Below the pieces are notes generated by a model. That model was not told the DNA's origin. It was given only the letters and a program-made list of their open reading frames with translations, and did not search any database. A stretch of DNA of 30,082 nt. Origin: Hymenopellis radicata. Lineage: Eukaryota > Basidiomycota > Agaricomycetes > Agaricales > Physalacriaceae. Below are positions 9,249 to 18,055 of this stretch, piece after piece. Position 1 is the first letter of the stretch. Each line of letters starts with the position of its first letter. Both the position numbers and the translations under genes were made by a program. The stretch is from contig JADNRX010000602.1 of the NCBI GenBank assembly GCA_015501595.1, positions 1 through 30,082 on the forward strand, read 5' to 3'.

Positions 9249-9634
9249 GGACGTTAAGACGACGCATAGACCTGCCCATTTGGGAAGGGTGCGGATGACG
9301 TGTGCTGGCTTCCTCCCGGGTAGATCCGATAATCGAAGCACAGATAACGCCACGTTGTCTATCCGGCAACTAAAAGACTTCAAATCCATTCGACAACTCG
9401 CTTGGGACATGTCGGGTTAAATATCTGGAATGAAAGACTATATACAGAGGGAGCAAGTGTATAGCAGGTGTATTTAATGTACTGAGTATGATTCATGTCG
9501 CTTCTGCAATTTTTCGGGTGAGGGAGGAAGAATGTCGCCGGCGGACAACTTGGACGGCCCGCTCGATGCCGACACTGACGGGACCGTGGCGCTATCAATC
9601 GTAGCTGACGAAGAAGGTGTGGATGATGATGTTA
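9249..9634. other. MULE 3' non-coding region
   Basis: Non-coding sequence lies between the transposase stop (minus strand, 9635-9637) and the left TIR. A short minus-strand frame is open here but has no recognisable domain. I see no repeat other than the TIR. Confidence 0.45.
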
Positions 9635-12441
9635 TCATGGCCGATAGCTGAGAAGTAAATGTGAGAGAAGATGTGAACAGAGAATACTGGCTTCCGGTAC
9701 ATCAGATAGCGGCAAGGTGGCACCCGTGTCACGGAGAAGAGTGGCAAGATCTCCAAGAGCCGGGGCTATCCTTCTGAGGTCGTGCAAAGTACGAGCAACA
9801 GCCTGATCTTGAAGTCCAGCTTGGGAACTTGAGGTGATGGTTTGAAGACTCGGAACGCTCTAAACATGGACTCGGAATTAGTCAAGAAAGATCAAGAAGA
9901 CCAAGTAGGCAAGACACACCAATGACAGTTCATCATCATCGTTATCATCCTCACACTCGCTTTCCTCTTCACTTCCATCAATCTCATCCTGTTCCGCTTC
10001 GATTTCGATGCCAACACCATCCAACTTGGGTCCTCCCAGAATATCAGTCAGCCGATGTGCTGAAGCTGCGATTGGCTGGTTATCACCAAGCTGTATGCCC
10101 TGGAGGACCAAGTTACTGTGAAGTCGTCGTGCATCCACTTCCGTTGATGGTAAACAGATAGCGGGAATCTGGATACCGCGTTTGGCGCGTAGTTGATCAA
10201 TAATGATGAGAGCCGCACGGATATGTTTGCATGCACCTCCGCGGTATGAAAAGTCTGGACAAGAACACGAGCCCAGGCCGTTGAAACTAAGCAGAATGGT
10301 GTAGATAACGGGTTCCTCGTCAAGTTCTGTGGCGACGGATGAGTAGCAAGTAAAGCTCAGCCCTGTGTCACCAGGCAGAAGCGTTGGAGCGCTGATTTGC
10401 TTGTGTAAGACAAGCTCACGCGCGCGGCGCCAACCTGTCCCTTCCTTCATCAACAACAAGGAACATAAGTGGTTGATTGGAGGGTCGACCCGTCTGTTTC
10501 TCCTGCCAGAGCTGATCACCTCCAGGCAATGATAGAACCCACGCTTTATAGCGCTGCCGCTCTGCCCGCTCCATCCGCCGTTGCTGAAAAAGGGAAGGAA
10601 TCATGTCGGTAACCACAAATTTAATGAGGACATCAAGTCGCAAGCGACGACCACCTCGCTGTTTTCGGCGGATATGATGGTTCTTGAGCACATTGTTGAA
10701 TGATTCGAGGTGATTCGTGGTGATAACAACTTTGTCGGGAGAACAACATAACACCGATGCAGCTCTGTGTCGACCAAATTCAGCCCAGCTTTCCCATAAC
10801 CCTTGAGACTGAAGCCAATAGTTTTCGAGGTAGTCAAGATGGACAAGACCGGAGTTGTACGATGGGTCTGCCAGTGCGCTGGCCTCTAATAGAATGCATT
10901 CCTGTGCGACGCGTGCTTTCGCCCCAGCAAAGGACATGCTCATGACCAACGCGTCTTCAAGCGTGTGGAGCTGGTTGCGTATCTCGGCATAAACGGCAGC
11001 CTTGCCTTTGATTGTTTTGTTCCGATGGTTTTTCCACGATCGGCAGAGATGCACGCGACATATCAACAGAACAATCCAAGGGAAGACTTGCAGCAACGCT
11101 CCTCTTTCCTTCATGTCTGTATCTGTTACCGCGACGTATGGACGAAACTTCTCTCCATTCCGGTACTGCTCGACACTTGCTACCCAGAGCTGCAATAGCT
11201 TAGCAAGGATCTTCGTGTCATAGCCCGCGGCAGTGTGCTTGTTTCCAGATGGGGCGGAAAAGAAAAGGAAGGCAAGAGGTACGCCATGGCCATCCTCATC
11301 AATTCCCATGAGGATGAAAAGCAGCAGTTTACTATCACAGAGGCCAAATGTTCCGTCAAGGAGAATCTGCGACTGGTGCCCGTACTTCCATGCCATGGCC
11401 TTCATATCCTTCGTCGCGATACATGCTTCAAAGCGTTCATCTGCAGCTGCACGGGCGGAGTAATGGAACACTGCATCGGCCAGAACTGCGTTATATTCCT
11501 TTGCCTCTGGGTCTAGCCATGCATGGATATTGAGGTGGGGTTTGTGCGACGTCTTCACACCATTCAGCCGACTGAACTGGCGGTACAGGGAACAACTGTC
11601 TCGACTCTCCAGGACCCAACGATGCTTCCAATCCCTTGGGTCGCGCGGCATCTCCGGGTAACCGTGCGACTGGACAAGTCGTTGATTGGCCTGACGGACG
11701 TCTTCCATGGGGACACCCTGAGCAAGCTGTGCAAGCGCCACGCGGTAGACTGCTGGATGGACAGGGAGGGAGGAATTCTTGTGAAAACAGCAGCTTTACA
11801 CGCGTCGTTGTGGTCAAAGACACCTCGAATTCTCAAGATCTGCTCGGTATGAACCATATATGTCACTTCGACGTGCGCTAAACATTCTGTAAATGGAACA
11901 GGGACGTGTCGTGTTTGGGAACCGGCTGCAACATGATCATAGCCGCAGTCACTGAGGTCAACGGTAAGCATCTAAAGGGATGTGTTTTGAGGATGACTGA
12001 CCATTGGTAGAGTACGCGTCGCGTATCCTTGCTCTCCGTGTGGCGCGCTGCCGTGCTTGACCACCTTGTATTCCATCGACTCGATGGGTCGTCTCGAGCA
12101 TCGATATCCACTCCCAACGATGCCATCAAACATGCCGCCTCGATCTGCGAGTCGCTGGTGTTGGGACCTGCAACAAAGAACTGGTGGGTTTCCGCGATAT
12201 TTTGCTCATATAAGGCCTCAATTTTGTGCAGCTGTTCCGTCGTCGTGATAAGTTTTTTCAGCGGAACATCTGTAGCCTGGCTCCGCGCACGAAGACCACT
12301 GTGCTGCCGCATGCTGGCCGTTTGGCCACGGGAGGCGGCTTCCTCTGGCGTCACGATGCCCCAGCGGAGGCGCTGAGTAGCCGCGATGGGCTGCGAACGA
12401 TTCGCTTTCCGGTTGGAGTGCTTTGATGGGTCTTTGGGCAT
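9635..12441 (-). pseudogene. MULE transposase with SWIM zinc finger, frameshifted
   Basis: The transposase would cut and rejoin the element ends. Exons read as 12441-12016, 11971-9920 and 9859-9635. Introns are 11972-12015 (GTACTC...TTTAG, 44 nt) and 9860-9919 (GTGTGT...GACTAAT...TTTAG, 60 nt). The MULE domain carries the acidic residues in ILLDGTFG, VAVTDTDM (followed by ICRVHLCRSW) and TTNHLESFNN, matching the D-D-E pattern. A SWIM finger (CSCPDFSYRGGACKH) follows, then an acidic tail. Two breaks split exon 2. Near 11755 a TCCA unit seems to be missing (two copies where three restore HPAVYRVALAQLAQG). Near 10445 an extra four bases (GAAG repeat) separate LVVDEG from TGWRRARELVLHKQ. Both are four-base slips in short repeats. 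An unseen intron at either place is a less likely explanation. Confidence 0.85.
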
Positions 12442-12665
12442 TTTTTTGGCGATGAGCGGCGGCGTCTGGCGTTGAGGACCAAGTTCAACGTAGCGTGACC
12501 ACTAGGACTGCAAATAAACGTGTTCATTATGTACATGTACACCGACGACGGCGAGTAAAGAAAGCCGACGCTGTCAGAGGCTGTCAGACGGGAAGCGCAA
12601 TGACGCGTCAGAAGCATGATAAGATTAGGCCTAAATGGGCAGGTTGAGGTGTCGGCTTAAATTCC

Positions 12666-12674
12666 CCATAGGTA
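12666..12674. repeat. MULE target-site duplication, right copy
   Basis: CCATAGGTA, identical to 9240-9248, lies directly outside the right TIR. Confidence 0.9.
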
Positions 12675-13895
12675 TGGCAGACGGTTTGCAGTCTTCCATG
12701 TTGAATCGCTGCAGGACGGAATCAATGTACGACGTCTGATTGATGGAAATGGTTCTGGCCGCTCTGTCGCGTATGATCTCCATACCCAGGAGCCAGCTGA
12801 TAGGTCCTAACAGTGTAATTTTGAATAACTGCCCAATGCGGTCCTGGATTTCGATGATGAGTGAAGGTGAACTGCCCGTAATGGTGCAGTCGTCGACGTG
12901 GATTGCGAGAATGATGATATCGGAGCCGGTTACGAGTCTGTATACCGCGTGATCCTTTTCGAGTGCGGCAAATCCGAGTGTGGCGAGAGCAGCAGTGAGC
13001 TTCTCGTACCATTTGCGAGAGCTCTGCTTCAAACCATAGATGGTTTTCCGTAATCGAAGCACATACTTCTGTCGATCCGCGAACTCGAAATCCGGAGGCT
13101 GCTCCATATAAAGTTCTTCATCATCTTCAAATTCTCCATTGAGAAACGCGCCGTGAAAATCGAATACATTGATATCCCAATCGTTTCGCGCGGCAATGGC
13201 AAGAATGATCCGGAGTGACGCGAGTTTTGCGACGGGTGCAAAAGTGACAAAGTAGTCGACTCCTTCGACTTGCGTGAATCCTTGGGCGACGAGTCGGGCC
13301 TTGTACTTGTCGATGATTCCGCCAGCTTTCTTCTTGATCCGGAGGACCCACTTGGATCCGATGACATTCCGATCCGTCGGGCGAGGCACAATTTCCCATG
13401 TGCCCGCTTGCGTAAGCGTCCGAATTTCTTCCTCAATTGCTTTCCTCCACGACGGCCAGTCTGCACGTCGTTTCGCTTCCTCAAACACGGGCTCAATAGC
13501 CTCAGACTCCGATATGGCAGCAGCCATGGCCATTTCCAGCTGCTCTGCTGGCATTTCCACATAGCCGGCCTCGGGCAATGCTGCAGACGAGTCTCGCGAC
13601 GGTTTGGACGGCTCGGCCATTTCTTGGGCCTTTTGTGACGGCTTTCGGGTGCGTTTGCCCTCGCGGATATTCGCTGGGTCGAGTCCTTCGCGCTGGAGCA
13701 AGCCGCCAAGGAAGTCAGGAAGTTGGGACGCGTCGGGTGCGGTTGTGGACTGAGATGGAGACGACGTAGAAATCGTTGGAATAGGCGCGCTAGACGGCGG
13801 CGTAGTGGGTGCTGGTGAAGGCGGGAGAGGTATGGAGGCAGGATTAGGTACGCTTTTCGCGTTTTGAATGCTGGAAGTTGGCTGAATGCTGTTTC
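12666..13895 (-). pseudogene. copia pol, middle part: reverse transcriptase
   Basis: This is the copia RT up to the MULE insertion. It begins with a Pro/Ser/Thr-rich linker (NAKSVPNPAS...), then WPSWRKAIEEEIRTL, the usual entry to RVT_2, NVIGSKWVLRIKKK, YKARLVAQGFTQVEGVDY, FDFHGAFLNGE, YGLKQSSRKWYEKL and the catalytic IHVDDCTITG (HVDD replaces the more common YVDD). SWLLGMEI and TSYIDSVLQRFNM follow. The frame is entered by a shift near 13880-13900 from the integrase frame, in the purine-rich run GAGGGGAGGAAGGAAG (sense). It ends at the MULE in the codons for AIPM. Confidence 0.9.
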
Positions 13896-14424
13896 TTCCT
13901 TCCTCCCCTCATTCAGCATACTCTCTTTTACTCTCGTGTCCTCTTTCTCGTCAAATTTGACACTTCTTTCGACTCCAATGCTGTGAGTATCCTCCCAGTA
14001 AATTCGGTGTCCACTGGTCTCGCTGTCAAAACCGAGCCAGCGACCAACGCGAGCACGTTCGTCAAGCTTCGATCCCTTCGCGTCGTGGACCCAGACCTTG
14101 CACCCAAATTTGTGCAGGTCTCGAAGATTCGGCTTCTGACCATGGAGCATCTCGTACGGTGTCTTGCCGTCGAGTGCACGCGTCGACGTCCGGTTCTTCA
14201 ACCAGACAGCATGTTTCAATGCTTCACCCCATAGATTTTTGGGTAGTCCCGATGCGTGGAGCATGGCGCGGACCTTTTCGAGACATGTCCGGTTCAGTCG
14301 CTCTGCAATGCCGTTGTGTTCGGGGGTGTCGTGGACCGTGGTGGTGCGCTTCGTTCCTTGTGCAGCGAGATGGGCTTTGAACTCGTCGCTGCTATATTCG
14401 CCGCCTTTGTCGGTATGTAATTCC
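13895..14424 (-). pseudogene. copia pol: integrase C-terminal half
   Basis: This is the second half of the copia integrase in a different frame from Gag. It carries LHTDKGGEYSS (second Asp of the triad) and DTPEHNGIAERLNRT (the Glu), then LWGEALKHAVWLKNRTSTRAL and KFGCKVWVHD, conserved in copia integrases. The shift at about 14420-14428 is in an A-run (sense GCGAAAAATCAAGG). One more A would keep IKELHTD in frame with the N-terminal half. It lies inside the catalytic core, so a programmed frameshift is unlikely. A base loss or homopolymer sequencing error fits better. Confidence 0.88.
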
Positions 14425-16668
14425 TTGATTTTTCGCTGAATGCTGGGTGCTCAACCATGCTTCGTATTGCTGGTAGGTTTCGAAGGTTTCGCTTTTCTGG
14501 CGCACAAGAAATATGGCCGAATAGCGCGTGTGATCGTCCGTGTACGACACATAATACTCCTTGTGCTGAGGAGTACGGATTGGGGAGGGACCCCAGAGGT
14601 CCGAGTGGATACGTTCGCCGAGTTCTTTGGCACGCGCGCGCTCGCTGACCTTCTTGACAGGTTTGCGCGTCTTCTTTCCGTATTCGCAGGAGTCACAGGA
14701 TTTCGGCGGCGGTTTTGATTCGTCGAGGATAATTCCTTCGATAATATGATCCTTTACGAGACGCTTCGCTGCGTCGGGCGCAATATGGCCCATCATCTGG
14801 TGGAGGTCGTCGAGGGATACGGAGATGGGGGTGTCGTGGGCGGCGTTCGCGCGAGGTACGTCTGTTTCTGTTCGATAAAGCCCGCCTCTGACAGGCACTT
14901 TTCCTAGGAGCTTGTCCTTAGGACCATAGATACGGCACTCCGAGCCGCGAAATAGCATGCCATATCCGGCGGCTGTAATTTTCGATACGGACAGCAATGA
15001 CACGCCCAGCTGCGGCGCGTATAGAACATCGCGAACTAGGAATCGCGTCCTCTCGCCGGCTTTTCCAGGAATGAAGACGTGCATGTCTCCTTTGCCGATT
15101 GCCTGGAACTTCCCTTTGTCAGCTGCTGTGATGGATTTGGGTTCGATGGACGTGTAATTGAAGAGGCGATGGCGGTCTGGGGTCATGTGGCGAGACGCGC
15201 CTGAGTCGTAGATGTCGACTTCGGGGTCGTTTGGGAGCGTGGCGGCGGCGGCGAGAAATACCGTATCGAAGGTACGTGTGTATGCTTCCTCTTCTTCTTC
15301 GACATCTGACCAGTCTTCAAGGTCGGGAATTTCCTCGCCTGGATCGAATTCGCTAAAATTTTCAATGCCCTCTTCATCAACCATGGAATACTCCCCCTCA
15401 TCAGAGCGATCTGATGATTCTGATACGCTCAACAGCATCGGGAGGTCGTCGTCGTCTTCTGACTCTGAGTCGGACGTCTCGAGGAGTGGCGGCATGGAGT
15501 CGTAGTCTGACTCCGAGTTGGTCTCGTCGGGAATAAGGATGGATAGCGCTGCTTCAGCAGCCTCGAGTGCGCTCTCCGGCGCCTCCGCATACGGCTGGGC
15601 TACCTCATCGTTGAGGTACAGACCCGCCAATCCTTCCAACCTCTCTTCTCCCTCATCGCGCGGATATTCGGACCACGGCTCATCGTAGCCGCCGAGGTTC
15701 ATTTCTGTAAGGTCGCGCCAATCCTCGTCGGAGTCTCCTGACTCTGAGCCTGCGTGCGCGTACCACACGCCGTCATCGTTGTCGTCGGCCTTATTCGCCG
15801 ACGCCCGTCCCTTGCCCTTTCCTCTTGGGCCTTGTCCTTCCTTTCCTCCTCCCTTTGCCCAACACTCCGCCTTGATGTGTCCCTTCTTGTGGCAGTTATA
15901 GCACTCGACCGTGCTGCTGCGTCTGCTGCCTTGGGAACGTCTGCCGCGTCCTGAGGAGCCACCATTCGCATTGAACGCGGCCTCCTTCTCTTCTTTGACG
16001 CGACTCTTGATTCGCCGGCGATCAGCTTCGTCGCTGATGCCGCGTACGTATACGTCGGGCGTGATGGTCTGGCTGAGCAGTGCTGATGTTGCTGTCAGCG
16101 CTGCGAGGTAGGGATCGTACGATGCGGGGAGGGAACCGAGCAGGATGGCGATGAAATTGTCGTCGCCGGGGTCTGCGCTCATCGCGGTAAGCTCTTCGCG
16201 TAGAGCTTCGAGTTTCGAAAGGTGAGCCTTAACGTCGCCGTTCTCGGGGCACCTCTCTTCCTGGAGCTTCCTCCTGAGGTCGACAGTCATCATCTTCGAC
16301 CTCTTCTCAAACTCCTCCTTTACCTTCTTCCACATCTTCCCTGCTGACGACTCCCCCTTTACCTTTAGGAACAACGAGTCGGAAATCGTCGAAGCCAGAG
16401 CTTGCTTCACGATGGCCTCGTTCGCTTTCCACAGCCGGACGACACCTGGGTGGCGATTGATGGAGTCGGTTTCCTCCTTGGTGGGATTGGCGGGATCGGC
16501 GGGGACTGGAACAGACGGTGGTGCGGCCGTCTCTACGAGGTAGTCGTCGAGTTGCGCTGCTTCAGCGGCGAACACGAAGCGGTCGCGGTAGAACGTCCAA
16601 TTCGTCCCGTCCGCTTTGCACTGCGGGACGCGGGCGAAGAACTCGATGAGTTTAGTGCTGGTGGACAT
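14424..16668 (-). pseudogene. copia Gag, protease and integrase N-terminal half
   Basis: This is the start of the copia polyprotein, MSTSTKLIEFF. The Gag UBN2-type region spans about residues 10-230 (TNWTFYRDRF, LWKANEAIVKQALASTI, MWKKVKEEFEKRSK, LGSLPASYDPYLAAL). The zinc knuckle is CYNCHKKGHIKAEC near residue 254. A long acidic Ser/Glu/Asp-rich region follows. Protease has DIYDSGASRHMT near residue 485, with DSG in place of the common DTG. Integrase follows with its HHCC finger (LHQMMGH...CDSCEYGK) and HSDLWGPS, the first catalytic Asp. The start lies 90 bases after the 5' LTR. Gag and protease look intact. The frame ends shortly after the A-run shift, at 14392. Confidence 0.9.
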
Positions 16669-16746
16669 GGCGGGATGTGACGCGAAGAGGTACGTGGATC
16701 AATATGCGAGCGAGTAGATTTCTGATGGATAGATTAGGCACGGGCG

Positions 16747-16758
16747 GGGCCCATAACC
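16747..16758 (-). promoter_or_regulatory. copia primer binding site, complementary to initiator tRNA-Met anticodon loop
   Basis: Sense strand GGTTATGGGCCC directly follows the 5' LTR. It is complementary to GGGCCCAUAACC, the anticodon-loop region of eukaryotic initiator tRNA-Met. Drosophila copia is known to prime from a half-molecule of that tRNA cut in the anticodon loop, so this element probably does the same. The match was made from memory of the conserved tRNA. Confidence 0.8.
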
Positions 16759-17057
16759 TGTTGGAACTCAAGGACTCGGACAAGGAGGAGGAGGAATGCA
16801 CACAGTATATAGTCCAAAGTATGTAGCTTATATACTGTAAATATAAGTTGTATCGAAGGGGAACATGGGGATCTAAGTAAGTAAACGAGTCAGTACGAGG
16901 TGTCCGGTGGTAACGGTAGCGGGTCGGTAGATACGGTAGCGGGTCGGTAGATACGGTAGCGGAATGGTAGCGACGAGAGCGGGTCGGGAAATGTAGGTGC
17001 GAGTCCGTTGAAAAAGGGATTAGAAAACAAACGAGTAGTCCGGCTTGGACTTCAACA
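16759..17057 (-). repeat. copia 5' LTR with promoter
   Basis: This 299-bp LTR, one base different from 8191-8489, would drive element transcription leftward. The sense TATATAAG lies at 16827-16834, with the 20-base tandem units upstream at about 16913-16970. Confidence 0.93.
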
Positions 17058-17062
17058 CCCTT
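17058..17062. repeat. copia target-site duplication, right copy (CCCTT)
   Basis: Identical to 8186-8190, directly outside the LTR. Confidence 0.85.
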
Positions 17063-17275
17063 CACCATAGAGACGGCTACCTGCACCACAACACACCCAC
17101 AACGGCGACATTGTGCATGACCACGACGGTACCACCACAATAATCACGACAACGACGGCACCACCGCGACGACGACAACAGCATAACCGCCACCACGATA
17201 ACGACGGCACGACGACGATGGCACGCAGACAACATCAACAACACCGCACTGTATCTCTCGTCCTTGGATAGCATC
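17063..17275. repeat. low-complexity ACGACGGCA/CCACC-rich tract
   Basis: This tract is dominated by CGAC, ACGACGG and CACCAC trinucleotide-type repeats. Frames across it give runs of Val, Thr or Arg and do not look like protein. Confidence 0.6.
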
Positions 17276-17983
17276 CAAGCCACTTGGTGTGTCGCCGTTC
17301 CCGCTACCCTATATCCCTACTGATTTACCGCCCTTTTGTCAGATGTCGAGTCGACTGTCGGCGTCTCATTTTGAGCCTGAACGGTAAGCTCTCGCCTGTC
17401 CGCCCGTTACTACGCCATCTAATATCTTCGCCAAAGATATCTTCCGTTTTCACCACGTCTCGACACCCCTAGACGACCCATTCCGGCAATCCCAGTCCCA
17501 TCCTGTAACTGCGACAGGACCATGAATATTCAATGTCGTACAGTACGTTGACCTCGCTCCTCCTTTAGTCCGATTGTTACTAACGACTTATATAGGCTTA
17601 TTTAGGATGTTCTTTTTGTGATGCGTCCCTTGTCCCATTTGGCTTCGCGCCTGTGGGAGGAAATAGACGACAGAATGGCAAGCAGTTTCGAGTCAAGGAG
17701 TTTAAGTCCCGCGGGCGGGATGAGTGCAACCACGACAAGTACCACATATAGATCAGTAGCATACCGTCCTGATTTGTATGTAGTATTCAAATACACCGTT
17801 CTTGCTCCTTTTCATTGCCCTCGACTGCCTGCAAATAAGTGTTGAAAGAACACCGATAAGACCCACAGGAAGATTTCGACTGGTCTTGTTGAAGATTGAA
17901 TGTGTCTTGCTACAAGACCAGAAAGACAAAATGTGGTCTTCTGAAGATCTTGAGCGAGCTTTCGCAAGACCTCGTGTCTTTTA
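17276..17983. other. TIR-element interior right of the copia insertion
   Basis: No gene is supported. The stretch holds the second copy of the diverged repeat (17345-17412, partner 8107-8175) and, from about 17880, AAGACC/GGTCTT motifs of the right subterminal array. Short open frames on both strands at 17602-17845 have no recognisable domain. Confidence 0.4.
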
Positions 17984-18035
17984 GGTCTTTCCGGTCTTTC
18001 CGGTCTTCGGCAAGACCAGAAAGACCGGAAAGACC
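17984..18035. repeat. GGTCTT hairpin at right end of TIR element
   Basis: A 24-base arm made of GGTCTTTCC units, a CGGC loop and a complementary arm with one mismatch form a near-perfect stem directly inside the right TIR. The left end has the same motifs as direct repeats and no such hairpin. Confidence 0.75.
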
Positions 18036-18055
18036 AACCTTGTGTTTTCCTGATG

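Larger units (their letters stand above)
9249..12665 (-). mobile_element. Mutator-like DNA transposon (MULE)
   Basis: The element is 3417 bp with 36-bp imperfect TIRs. The left end begins GGACGTTAAGACGAC and the right end, read inward, GGAATTTAAGCCGAC. Both go on to ACCTGCCCATTT.GG. Perfect 9-bp duplications flank it. It encodes one transposase gene on the minus strand. It interrupts the copia RT at the codons for PMD. The transposase has two frame breaks, so this copy is probably immobile unless helped in trans. Confidence 0.92.
8191..17057 (-). mobile_element. Ty1/copia LTR retrotransposon carrying a MULE
   Basis: The element is 8867 bp, or 5441 bp without the MULE and its extra TSD copy. 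In sense order it has the 5' LTR 16759-17057, a primer site 16747-16758, Gag-PR-IN-RT-RH in the order typical of copia (integrase before RT) and a polypurine tract at 8490-8498, followed by the 3' LTR 8191-8489. The two 299-bp LTRs differ at one base (A against G, near 8286 and 16854). Two frameshifts in pol and the MULE make this copy non-autonomous. Confidence 0.94.
6852..18055. mobile_element. TIR DNA element inserted in gypsy RT, itself split by copia
   Basis: The ends are inverted repeats: CATCAGGAAAACA, five variable bases, then TTGGTCTTTCCGGTCTT, with 32 of 35 bases shared. Both ends are flanked by TA (6850-6851 and 18056-18057), which fits a TA target duplication as in Tc1/mariner-type or Stowaway-like elements. 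Collapsing the two flanks on the TA gives a short Thr-Thr-Asn-Arg stretch expected just before DLLRGFLG of gypsy RT, but then one more base is missing, so the TSD call is not certain. Without the copia insertion the element is about 2.3 kb. Both subterminal regions are packed with GGTCTT or AAGACC motifs. No transposase is visible, so it looks non-autonomous. It contains an F-box-like fragment. The superfamily is not established. Confidence 0.7.

Noticed and set aside
9249..9369. N-terminal extension of the copia RT fragment
   Set aside because: It lies inside the MULE. The copia frame starts in the duplicated target at 9248.
14424..14428. Programmed frameshift in copia
   Set aside because: It falls within the catalytic core of integrase and not between Gag and Pol, so a mutation or read error is more likely.
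16747..16758. tRNA-Met gene fragment
   Set aside because: Only the anticodon-loop complement is present, exactly beside the LTR, which is the position of a primer site.
17910..18055. C-terminal tail fused to gypsy RT (KVGLSGLSGLAEDRKDRKDLKD)
   Set aside because: It is translation of the inserted TIR element's AAGACC repeats, not a real domain fusion.
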